A stretch of DNA of 64,000 nt, taken from contig JAKJXP020000051.1 in the NCBI GenBank assembly GCA_022225965.2, forward strand, positions 1 through 64,000, given 5' to 3'. This DNA comes from Diatrype stigma. Lineage: Eukaryota > Ascomycota > Sordariomycetes > Xylariales > Diatrypaceae. The translations under genes were made by a program, and so were the position numbers. Under the pieces are notes generated by a model. It did not search any database. It saw nothing but the letters and a program-made list of their open reading frames with translations, and had not been told where the DNA came from. Positions 22,301-32,000 of the stretch are shown piece by piece (within the stretch, counting starts at the first letter, position 1; the number at the start of each line of letters is the position of its first letter).

Positions 22301-22771
22301 ACTGACAGTGGTAGTAGTAGTAGCGGTAGAGTGGCAGTAGGCGTAGATGGGCTCGAGGTGAGGGGCCCGGGTAGGAGTGGCATGAGTACCGTCACTATCA
22401 AGACCATATGTCCTCCAGTCGCGGATCGCCCGGCAGATGGGCGCCTCTCGCTGTTGTGAGAAGCGACTTCCATAGGTAGGAGGAGGAGGAGAAGGCGCTG
22501 CTTCTCTCCACGACCTGTCGTTTACCAGGGTCCCCGCACTCTCTCCGAGGTGTGGGTGCTGCTGATGGAATGGACGATAATGTCCACTGCGAGTTGACGA
22601 CAATGCTGTCGTAACTGCTCTGGGGGCGGCGTCAGTAACAGTAGTGGTAGCTGCAGTAAGGGCAAAACCCTCGTTTCTAGGCGCCTCCTCCTGGCTCTGA
22701 CCATGAGGGTTAGCAGTTTGTGGATATTGTTGATGGTGGGTACGTACCTGGTCCTGCTTTGTGCTCGCCAT
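19355..22771 (-). CDS. very large low-complexity, intrinsically disordered protein, unknown function
   Basis: The frame is 1138 codons long, or 1121 if a candidate 51-nt intron is spliced (see separate entry). Composition is extreme: His runs, Asn/Ser runs, Gly-rich stretches, a Glu/Asp tract of about 60 residues around the middle, and Gln/Arg-rich and Pro-rich segments near the C-terminus. There are islands of ordinary sequence: ICRAIRDWRTYGLDSDGTH near the N-terminus, FRPISAPLFESWLHNNPMAL then CLLQEFGEDLEDLF in the middle, and LQYDQQLVRRYLGPLGVELG then LQDMLTLVP near the C-terminus. These islands argue for a real gene rather than a chance frame and may be short binding motifs. No signal peptide, membrane segment or known domain is seen. 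A nuclear or condensate-type role would be a guess. Long frames on the opposite strand are compositional shadows. The ATG at 22771 is the first in frame after stops. Confidence 0.65.
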   Translation of the reverse strand: MASTKQDQVRTHHQQYPQTANPHGQSQEEAPRNEGFALTAATTTVTDAAPRAVTTALSSTRSGHYRPFHQQHPHLGESAGTLVNDRSWREAAPSPPPPTYGSRFSQQREAPICRAIRDWRTYGLDSDGTHATPTRAPHLEPIYAYCHSTATTTTTVSATVEGEGDNSSSLRVRHRGHGNGGNNTLRGNETDGNGGDDADDEDENSGDDNHHYHHYHHHHHHHHHNNGGDDGSESDGNGGAPHGTQGGSGGSNRRGPSRANNGSVNSNFNANGPNGTNGTSSRGSGSGNGNPNSNSNSNSNSNGLNRLTRWDWDASQTPSRVPWDQNDNGGGVDGDSGGYRLRARHLAHQEYRNRIHGVYTPWDPALAWRGETSTPSSSAQQQQTAGPTNHTGSRPGPRPEAGPTLGAGLPTIAARIGGGGSGSGRGRGRGHHRGHGGRINAQQQTPNRPSQGRVHADAGMGTGMGTSAIDRTPPANAPLGPRDWLRRNYLITPPPSPPGHTPPGRGSADGGGKGKGSGSGSGSGNGDGNDVGRSNSNGNSIVDGSTTLNGGAAPFSPFWSADDNTPTTTTDTTPEQLYGGLTFRPISAPLFESWLHNNPMALCLLQEFGEDLEDLFPFPSPSPSPPTSREDPAGFSSPVAEAGPSSAMDATNHRPPSWWGDGLEKKQDDEEGGDKEEKEDEEEEDEEEEDEEGEDDDEEDDEDDDDDHNEDEGDEGGAAAATIATTTTAVENSGNETDTTWKSDDTLVDPGRGVVNSQAVYTEPPPRRLGPARSWRQERENLERAARDDGAAGAAPPAAGVAPIGTAHVSYGIPPSQGQEQGQLGDADADANAIRDARLSEMYPQYRRHDQSQEPPQYRLQHYYDHHQVQPPYEQNYYNQQLQQDRERYQNQQRRQQQRLRRRQWRQQQQMDQQLRDYPAPPLIPMLQPPFTSLQPLPTRLDHYPYIPHDLAPAAAAGTLPRHGMRGRPSTPYPRPLGGYDSDDDGDDYGLPEPFREPIRGPLSSRPRVTPRDNHNPYITSPPWHQPRPRDPTSLPPPPASSAPPLPPRPPHRHHPPSASIANPPNQPQNLEQAINLQYDQQLVRRYLGPLGVELGLQDMLTLVPSRDNDDEEEEEDGGGAGENGCSEEGDGEEEGRG
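21867..21900 (+). repeat. GTTAGA hexamer repeat inside the low-complexity gene
   Basis: About five to six copies of GTTAGA run in the plus strand. On the coding (minus) strand they give alternating Asn-Ser. They resemble the telomere hexamer TTAGGG only superficially. Confidence 0.8.
22697..22747 (-). other. candidate 51-nt in-frame intron at the start of the low-complexity gene
   Basis: Codon 8 (CAG) is followed directly by GTACGTACC, with GCTAAC about 34 nt on and an acceptor ATGGTCAG 51 nt from the donor. These are the same donor and branch signals used by the confirmed introns of this window. Removal deletes 17 codons without a frame change and joins MASTKQDQ to SQEEAPRNEGF. The interval has no stop, so retained and spliced forms would both be translatable. 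Confidence 0.55.
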
Positions 22772-23830
22772 CTTGTTTCTCCTTTCTCCTTTTTTCTGTC
22801 TTTCTTTTTCTCCCTGTTTCTCTTCTGTGTTGATTTATTAGACTTGGGGTACCCAGGTATTCCCGTATGAAGCTTGTATCGTCAATGGTATTGTCAACTT
22901 GTACTATCAGAGAAAAAGAAACAACCCAGACGAGTTATATGAAGAGATACGCCGAAATAAAGGCAAGAAAGTCCGAATAAATCTTAGGCTTGGAAGTGGA
23001 TGGATGACAAACTTGCCCTAACTCTTTCGTGGGACCAAGTGTCTAGGGGCAGAAAGAGACTCTGTGAGCTGGGGACAAGTAAGTAGCTAGCTGGGCTTGA
23101 TATGATCTGAAGTGAATATGAAGTAGAACGGCCTTCCTGTTCTATTTTCCTTAGGGTAAAATAGGTTAGGAAGTAGCAAAAGACTTCTAGACTAAGCGAC
23201 TATGTGGCCGAGACGTGATCGGTCAAAAGATTTGCACGATGAAGTTCGAAACTGACGTTGTAGGAGTGTAAAGTGAAAAACCGAGAGAGTAAAAAGACCC
23301 TTGGGAGCAGCCGGACGAACGACAACAGGTTGGAAGAACGAGAAGGGTGGGAAGGGCCTTGCACGAAGCATGCAGGCGTCTTTATATACTCGTGCCCAAG
23401 CACATCTGGATGAAGAATCATCCTGAGCCCACATCTGATCCCACGAATACGAGTGGAAATTATCGAGAGTTTTGAACTTTGTATAAATAGTTCAGACTAA
23501 CAGGGTGGTCACCAGCTCACGAGAAGGAGAGTTCACAAACGCTCACATAAATTGCTGCTTTTCAAAGGAACTAGCAGGCAACGTGACGGACTGGCTCTAG
23601 ATGACTGGACTGATGCTTGGTATAAGTTCTAAGTTTGCGGCGAAACCGTTTGATACAACGCTCGCCACCGAGAATGAACCTAACCTAAGCTCGAACAAAA
23701 TTAAAACATCTAGCCTCGTTCATTCATTCCCTCGATCGATATAGTTACGGAAATAGGTCTGGGTAACCTGTATGCATGTGTATGTACATAAAAATAAGCA
23801 TGCTTGAACGTTTCGGAAAATGCCCCGGAC
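22772..23830. other. spacer between low-complexity gene and aspartyl aminopeptidase
   Basis: About 1.06 kb. It holds the promoter and leader of the leftward low-complexity gene, including a CT-rich strand around 22780-22830, and the 3' flank of the aminopeptidase gene. Short minus-strand frames at 23192-23434 lack recognisable features. I see no gene. Confidence 0.6.
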
Positions 23831-25460
23831 TCAATCTACGAAGATCTTGGCCTCGAGTCCCGAGTACGTGGATAGGAAGGAGGAGAACAGCTTGATGGCG
23901 TGTTCGACGTCGTGGGTGCCGCCCGTCTCGCGGATGGAGTGCATGCTGAGCTGGGGGTTGCCCAGGTCGAGGGTGCGCACGCCGAGCTTGGCCGAGAGCA
24001 TGGGCCCGATGGTCGAGCCGCAGGGCGAGTCGTTGCGCACGACGAAGAGCTGCAGGGGCACGCCGGCGTGCCTGGCGGCCTCCTGGAGCAGGACGATGCC
24101 GGGCGAGTTGGTGGCGTACCGCTGGTTCGCGTTGATCTTGACTACGGTGCCTTTGTTCATCTCGGGCTGGTGGTTGGACTCGTACTTGCCGACGTAGTTC
24201 GGGTGGACCGAGTGGGCCATGTCGGCCGAGACGAGGAACGAGACGGCCATGGACTGCTCGAAGGCCGTCGTGAGGTCGATCTCCGGATCCGAGCTGATGT
24301 GCTCCCAGGACTTGTCCGAAGCCGCCTCGCCGTGGCGGCCGCCGGCGAGGATGGAGAGCCGGCGCACGACAGCTGGCAGCAGGTCGGAGTTGGCACCCTG
24401 GGCCGACGTCGAGCCGATCTCTTCGTGGTCAAAGCAGGTTATCAGACGAATGCTGGTCTCTTCGTCTAGGCTAGCATCGGAAACGGACTCGATCAGACCC
24501 ATGACACTGCAATATGTCATATTCAGGTTGTCCAACCGGGCTGAGTAGATGAACTCCTCGTTCAGGCCACCGAGACAAGACTTCTGCGTATCGTAGAGGA
24601 CTATCTCAAAGTCGACCACGTCGGCGACCTGGACGCCGGCATGCTCTGCGATGAGCTCGATTATGTAGGGGTGGTGCCGTTCGGTCAAGTCTTTGAGGGG
24701 CTGGAAGTTCTCCTCGGTGCTTTCGTTAGCAGCATCGTCCTTGGGAGCAGCATCGGTCTTCCCCGTCCTGTTGAGCTCCGCCGCGATCATGCCGGCGATG
24801 GGAAACAGCTCCGTCTCTTTATTTGGTTCGAATTTCGACGATCGGTCAAGGTGGATGGCCAAGGTCGGGATGCGGATGATGGGCCGGTCGACCTTGACGA
24901 GCTTCTGGACGAAATTCCCCTTTCCATCCTTCACCAGCACCCGACCGGCGATGGACAGGTCTCGGTCGAACCAGCTGTGCCATATGCCGCCGCCGTACGT
25001 CTCGACACCGACCTGCATGAAACCGACGCCAGACTTCTTGCTATTGGGCTTGATACGCAGGCAGGGCGAGTCGGTGTGGGCGCCGACCATGGCAATGGGG
25101 TTCCCGGGCTTCCATTTCGAACCGATGGCGAAGGCGACGATGGTCGAGCCGTTTCGGGTCATGTAATACTTTCCCCCGGGGCGCAGAGTGGAGGACCAGT
25201 TGTCCCGCTCCTTGATGCCTGTGAAACCAGCCTTTTCGAGTCGGGCAATGGAAGACTGGACGGCATGATAGGCTATTGGGCAAAAGCTGTCGTCAGCAAG
25301 AGATGGCAGGCAAGATGTAGCAGCGAGGAACGGAAGACATGAGACATCAGGTTATCTGCTCCAGCTATCTGCTTCAAGGAGTCGGGCACGTACGGGTAGG
25401 CGAGGCATTGACAAAGTCGAGGAAGTCTAGAGCTGACTTTGGGGACTTTGGGGGAGCCAT
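23831..25460 (-). CDS. DAP4: aspartyl aminopeptidase, M18 family zinc peptidase, two exons
   Basis: This enzyme removes N-terminal Asp or Glu from peptides. It is a large multimeric, dinuclear-metal peptidase of cytosol or vacuole. Inferred exons are 25460-25394 and 25272-23831, giving 502 aa; the junction restores ASPTPYHAVQSSIARLEKAG, the conserved M18 start. Metal and catalytic motifs are present in order: AMVGAHTDSPCLRIKP, ITCFDHEEIGSTSAQGA, SADMAHSVHPNYVGKYE, and RNDSPCGSTIGPMLSAK through GGTHDVEH at the C-terminus. An additional in-frame ATG at 25568 would add 36 residues rich in Arg/Ser with no acidic residue, resembling a mitochondrial presequence (LTRQFSSISNRM). The downstream ATG gives the usual cytosolic start and was preferred. 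A TGAGTCA site lies about 170 nt upstream. The symbol follows fungal usage (DAP4/APE4) by homology. Confidence 0.93.
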
Positions 25461-25568
25461 TCTATTGGATATCGAAGAGAATTGGCGAGTTAACGAGACA
25501 GACGACGACCCGGATCGAATAGTGCAGAGGAAAGCCAAGCCAGAGTGTATATGACCCCTAGCTAGCAT
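25461..25568 (-). other. possible alternative N-terminal extension (mitochondrial presequence-like)
   Basis: A genuine ATG at 25568-25566 opens 36 codons that read straight into the aminopeptidase start with no stop. The peptide has His and Arg but no Asp or Glu, is Ser-rich, and ends TRQFSSISNR, similar to R-x-F/S processing sites of matrix proteins. Whether transcripts begin far enough upstream is not visible. Confidence 0.4.
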
Positions 25569-25628
25569 TTAACTGTTAACTGTGTGTAGCTGTCAGATGA
25601 AGGCCTGCGTTCAAAGGTTTAAAGGGGG

Positions 25629-25635
25629 TGAGTCA
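25629..25635. promoter_or_regulatory. TGAGTCA element upstream of aspartyl aminopeptidase
   Basis: TGAGTCA, the palindromic core bound by Gcn4/CPC-1 and AP-1-type bZIP factors, lies about 170 nt before the aminopeptidase ATG. Its position suits a promoter site linking peptide turnover to amino acid control. A 7-mer occurs by chance often enough that this stays tentative. Confidence 0.3.
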
Positions 25636-26006
25636 CGAGTTATCGGGCGGTCAAGCTTCAGTAATGCGGTATCAGTAATGCTGTATGGCTGGATATTGTG
25701 AAGTCCTCGTGATCGTGGATGCCAACCCCTCCACCGCATACATAAGTGGACGTTAGGTATGTATGTACCTACTGTATGTAGGTAGGTATGTAGTATACGT
25801 AACCTTAGGGATTTCCATCGCCGGGGATCGGGGATCGGGATTTCACCTGAATGCGGATCTTGGTCTCGGTGCCCCACCGGCCCCGCGCAAAGCTACCTAG
25901 ACGTGGTGGGGTCTTTGAGTATGTAATCCCGGATCGACACGAAGCTTATTGAATTACTATGGCAGGTTCAAGAGTTCATGTTCTTGGTGGTCAAGCTACC
26001 TACTTC

Positions 26007-26062
26007 CTGGTCTAGCTACCTACTGGTCTAGCTGCTGGTCTAGCTGCTGGTCTAGCTGGTGG
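26007..26062 (+). repeat. short tandem repeat, unit TAGCTGCTGGTC
   Basis: CTGGTCTAGCT recurs about four times with a 12-nt period in its central part, then breaks into GGTGGC. It lies inside the gene desert; no coding potential. Confidence 0.75.
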
Positions 26063-29000
26063 CATCTACAAGCTGCAGTATATGTATTTGAATGGTAGGT
26101 AGACAATAAGTATAAGTTTACTAACAACGCAGCATTGTATTGATATAGTTCTACTGGGTGAAAGAGTCGGGTACTTGAGATTTGGATCCAGGTTCCTGAT
26201 CCAGGTTCCAGATCCAAGGTCTGCCGATCGACCTCCCTCTAAACCTCAGCGTTCGGACGGTTCCGCATAGCGAGATCATATACTGATTTATTATACAATA
26301 AACCACTATTCCTCCGATGTTTGGGAAGTACCATTTGAGCAAGTGCGAGTTAGAAAGGGTGTTCACTCTTTGCCGACCTTTTAAGCCCCCCCCTCGAGAT
26401 CCCTCGCAAGAAGCGAAGCGCTGTAAGAGTCGACAATGCACATTGCCATCACCCTGCATCTGTTGCCACCGCCCTCGTGGCCTTACTAGTCGTGGACGAA
26501 TGCAACTGGGCCATTGTGCGTTACTCGCATTCGCACATAGGAACTCAACGTGTCGTTACATATTCGAAAACACTGGGAACTGTATCTGATGACGGCATCC
26601 TCTTGTCTCGGGCTCTCCATCAACCCCTTCTTGCTTTGATATCTCTTTGGCCATGCTTCCCCTGAAATGCTTACCACGAAGAATAGCATTGCGTAGCTTA
26701 ATTCTGTTTTCCTGCTTTTTCTATTCTAGGTATCAGACCGTTCTCTAACGGACATGATTTGATCCCTTCTATCCTATGTTCATAGTGATATCACACTAGG
26801 AACGTACGGAACTAGATAGGCTGACCTATGATTACAATCGGGCGATGCTGCTCTAAGATAATGATAGGATATAATGATAGGATATTAGATTCGTGCTGTA
26901 CGATGAGATCCTTATCTACATAATGATCATTGCTTATGGGATGTTATATAGTGTAGACTATCAAATCGCTAGTGAATAACCCAATGCTATGTCTACCTAC
27001 TTATACACCTATACCTAACCTGGGCGGTGCCATAGATTTTCCCATTCGCGCCTTGTGGTTCGTTCTCTAGCGGCGGTTGTAGGACAGAGGGCATCGTGCC
27101 GCGTTGAGGTTTCACTCTCCTGCCAGATTAGTTATAGCCTGCTAAGAGCCCGGCGCGGATTTGGTCTGGCCTGATCAAGTTCTGTGCGACGCACTTCAAG
27201 TTATATGCGTCCACCCAGTAACGATTTTGGCAGGCAGGTTACCTGTTCTGTGTTATTGGAGGGCAGCTTGGGACTCCTTTTGCGTGAGGACATCTCAGTG
27301 ATTTGTTTCGGGAATCAGGTTATTCTTCGTGGGTAACAGGGAAGCTGGGAAGCTACAGGGTTATTCGATGGATAGTCACCGGATGGAGTCTCGCTTTCCA
27401 CCTGATTGCTTCTTTGTGCCGTAAACTCTCTCCTGAGTTTACCGTTTTCTGCGAAGGTGGCTGTCGAAGCTGGGGGATATGGCCACAAACTCCTTTTTAG
27501 ACTGACCCAGCTATAACCATTGAGTATCAAGTAGCAAGGGCGAGTTCTCCCAAGATCCGCGTAAAGGCATGGGGCCGGGATACCATATCGACGGATTGGC
27601 TGGATCCGGCTCGCCGGAGTGCGATAAGTGTGTACTCCGTACTTGGTAATTTTTAAATGCAAATGGCCAGGTTTGGATGATCGAGCGGTCACCTCTCACC
27701 CTCTCGCCCGTGACAGCCCTCCATGGCTGCTTGGCAACCAACCTGCAAGATGAAGTGGCGAGAGATTCGCTGGTTTGACTGATCTCGTTGATTGGTTTCC
27801 TGGGCGTATTCTTTTTCTCGAGCCGCACCCGATACACACATACCTACTTACTGTAAGATACTTACATATATACCATGAACCAAGGCTTGAGCCGCACCTG
27901 AATAGACAGAGAGGCACATCCATGGCGCTCAAGCTGATGATCAGAAGGCCGATGATTAGAAGGCAACCCACTCTCATTCGCGCGCACACTCGTACGAGTA
28001 AGTGGGTCACTGTCCAAAGCTGCGTTTATGTAAGATGAGATGGGTGTATGATCATTGACATGGAGTACGAAGTTTGGCGGTAGAAATTAGTTAGGTAGGT
28101 ATGTAGGAGGCATGCAGCCCGTGTGCAGGTGTGCAGGTATGCAGGCATGCAATTCATGAACCTTGGCACGTAAACCTTGAGGGTTTGCCCCGGGAAAACC
28201 CAAGATCTCACCCAGGGTTTCCCGTTCTCTGCCGGTTGGTCATTGTTTGGTGACATGGGCAAGGCGGGATGTTTTCAGAGTTTACCTTTCTTGCCGACCA
28301 TCTAGTGAACGGCTCGACTACCTTGACGACGAAGTAGATCGTCTTATAATCTCACTGGGGTCCGTTGGGAATCGCATAGCATGCTTTCTTTCCTTTTGGC
28401 TTGAGTGTTGCGGAACTATACATACCATAGTATGCTGCTGCAGAGCAATACCGGTGGTCGTAGACTGGCAGACTGGGTTGGGCTGGATGGGATAGACGTT
28501 CGAACTTGCCCTGATCTTCGTAATGGAGATCATGACTGGGTGAAAGCGGTGTTACTTTCCAGGGACACCCAAGTCGCCCGGCCACTTATACCGGGATTCC
28601 CATGATCACTTGGAGAGAGCGTGAACACATAGCAGCGATGATCAAGGCAAACAATAGCTGATTACCTACTTATGTTCCACTATAGTATAGTGGCTTTTGT
28701 GGTTGCTACTTACATGTAGCCGATGTAGGTAGGTATAGGTATCAAATGCTGATGAGTTCGAATGCGATGCCAATGGCCAACCCAACGTGACCTGCTGCAC
28801 CTCGTCGTGGTCAATGACCAACACTCTCCCGTCTTCTCTCTGAGCTTCACTCCCAGGTTGTTAGCTACGTGTCAGCTACAAGCTTATAACCCTACATAGA
28901 CCTACCAGATAAATAGAGCCGCTCGCTAGGTGGTTTGGTGTAGACACACATGCATCTAGGTACCAAATATCTACCACCCACAGGGCACATAGCACCATGG

Positions 29001-32000
29001 AGGATGGAGGATGGAGGATGGAGGTATGTATGTATGTAGGTATGTGTGTAGGCGCTTATATTTTCTACATTTTCTCAGGCTGTCACTTGCAAGCTATTCG
29101 TAGCCACACAGTATCCCGTCGGTATATGTACCCCCCGATACTTCTAAGGAGAGTTCGGTAGACCCCTGTGCAGCTCATTCTGCCGAGACAACAACCAATC
29201 AGGACATCAGACCCGGATACCCCTACATCGAGGAGTCAGGGGTCTTGTAAGGCAAGGAGTGGGGCTACCCGCAGCTCAATTCGATTGTGGTGTCAAGGTA
29301 TGTATTGTACATACATGTCGGGTCTGGAGGGTGTAGGTACGAAGTTGTGTCGATGGAGGCGCCTTCGTTCCAACCCGTTCCAACAATGAATGCAATGGCC
29401 AAGAGAGAGGGACATAGAGGGACAGAGAGGGAGGGAGAGGGCGCCGGAATGAGAGAGCGAGAGGAAGTGAAAGCGCATGGCGATAACACCTGTTCATCCC
29501 GTTTCCTCAGATCGCCAAGTGCTAAGAGTACTCGATCGCCGACTGCCTGCCTGCCCGCTTTGCTTTCTTGCTGGCTGGCTGCTGTTGGCTTTACGATTCG
29601 ATGGTGGCCTACGAACCCGCCACAATCTTATGCAGATTATAGATAGTCCAAGATAGGACATGGAAACCCGTCGATCAAACATCGCAGAAATGTGTCAAGC
29701 TTTGCCTACTCTCACGGAGCCGAATGGACGGGCCGGGAAGATTGCTCAGCTGCTGAACATACATTCGTGGTCACCTACATTCGTGCCTGGCATTTTGCGG
29801 AGGTGGACCAGATTGCTGATATTGCTCAACTCGGACTGTTACCAACGATTGATGCAAGTAGGTGGTGCAGGTAGGTGGTAGGGAGTTAATTGACTCCATG
29901 AGCTATACGGTTGGTTCGGTGACGACTTCAGGACCTATTTAGACAACATCATGGACTGAGGCCTAATTCTAGCAGTCAGTCAGCTGTCTCGCAGTCGCCG
30001 GCTGACTCACTCGAATGGATCTGACTAATGATCACGACTCCGTTACTGCCTCAGCGCCATAGCGATTCTATGTGACAAGAGCGCCTTGGAGGGGCGTTGG
30101 TATCGATGGCAGAATTGGCAGAAAAAAGTTGTGTTGGCACGTTATCCAATCCCGCAAGGAATCTCTGTTGTCACGTTGTCTGCTCTATAACTAGCTACGG
30201 TGCGAATCGCCAACCAAGTATTATATTGTACATAATGATAGAGCAGTATTACGGCCGCATCACAAACAGCCACCAACTTACGAGTCCCAAGAACACACTT
30301 CCTAGAACCAGACTACTGAGTACTTGGCACACTCTACCGACCAATTGACATGCATTCCTACTCGAAGATGTTCGGATTGCCCAGGTCTGAAAGAAGTTTG
30401 AGGGTGGCCACTGGGACTCTGGTAATCCTAGTAATGCGATCGATCAGCAACACGATCAAGAAGCGTCAAGAACGAGCCCAGCGCCGCAGACAGAACTTAT
30501 ATTCTCTCCCCGTCATGCGGAAAACGGAACGACCCGTGTGCCTGTGGTGTCCTCCAACTGGTGTCTTCATGTTGTTAGATGTTAAGATGGTCGCCCGCAC
30601 CCCCCAACGCTTTGGTGGTGTATCCACTAAGTACCTAGTAGGGAGTTAATTAGCAGCTATCGTTCGAACTACGCGCATCATTTACAAGACACACAGCTGC
30701 GAAGCCATAGGTATGATCACAAGCTTATCATGGATGGTAGACGTGGATGGCAGCTAGAGTGATGAACAGAGCAGAGAGAGCAATCCCATGATTTGTGTTT
30801 GCCACGATTGGGGAGCAAGGGAACCCCGTGAACTCAGCATGCGGGAACGTGGCAGTGGAATTGCCTACCTAGGTAAACTAAAAGTGTGTGCATATCGGGC
30901 ATCCCATTTACTCAGGCGAACAACCCGTAGAAAGAGAAAGCCGCATTGGATGATGAACCTTTCTCTCACTTTCACTCGCGCTTCTCTCTATGAACACACA
31001 GGTTTCCTTTATAATTAGAAACCTCATTCTGACACTTCATCCTGAAACATGGGTACGGTAATGGAGATGCAAGCGTTCTCCCCTTCCTGGACCCCAATAG
31101 TCGAGCTTGACTGCTGCTGATAGGGCGGTGGTAGAATGCTATTCAGGAACACGAGCCACCGAACAAGGGTATTACAGTGGACGTACTAGAAAATTGATCT
31201 GCCAGTTTGGAGACGGACTAACTATAGAGGTACAGTACATACCCACGTATCTACCTGGTAGTATAACCACCATGAACCTTACAGCTCGGGTACCCAGTCA
31301 GCCCAGGGCCACAGGCGAAAACAAACACGACATTGCCCAACTACCTGTACCTACTAACTCTATCGCAAAAACATCTGGCACCTAGGTACATAAGGTTGGT
31401 ATCAACTGGAGGAGGATTCAATTAAAAAAATATATATGCCTAGTAGTTGTAAATAGCCATCGATCTGGCTTGATACTTGGATAGCATCTGCTTGCTGCCA
31501 TGGGTGTACAACAACATGGAAATTAACCAACGTTATCGCATAACCTGGCTGACATCGTAGGAAGTTAACTCAGCCACAATCTCACACTTCACTTTGCTGG
31601 GTATAGTCAACAACAACGTACGTATCTACGTACGTATGTACAATGCCTTTCGACACTAAACAGTGCCGTCACTAGTAGCCAATCGGCTCTGGAAGCATGA
31701 GGACCTACCGATGGACATGGCCTTGAGAATTCATAGAACGTAAGTAAGCAGTATTCATTTTCAATTGCATCTTAGGTACTGGCTGGGAACTTCCTGTAGC
31801 TAGAATCAATTTATTCAAACAATAGAGATTCCTTATAGCCAGCGCTTATACGCGTTTATACGTAGGTAATACAGAACGATGGACTATAGTGAACACTAGC
31901 TAGAAACGGGTCACGATCACCGGCAATCCAGATGCACAGTAACTATGTACGTAGCTGCGTAGGTAATATAGCCCTGAAGTTAACAAATAACCCGAACCTA

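Noticed and set aside
20005..22459. Long plus-strand open frames opposite the low-complexity gene (up to 251 codons)
   Set aside because: They are shadows of repeat-rich minus-strand codons; translation gives only Val/Leu/Ser or Pro runs and no ordered segment.
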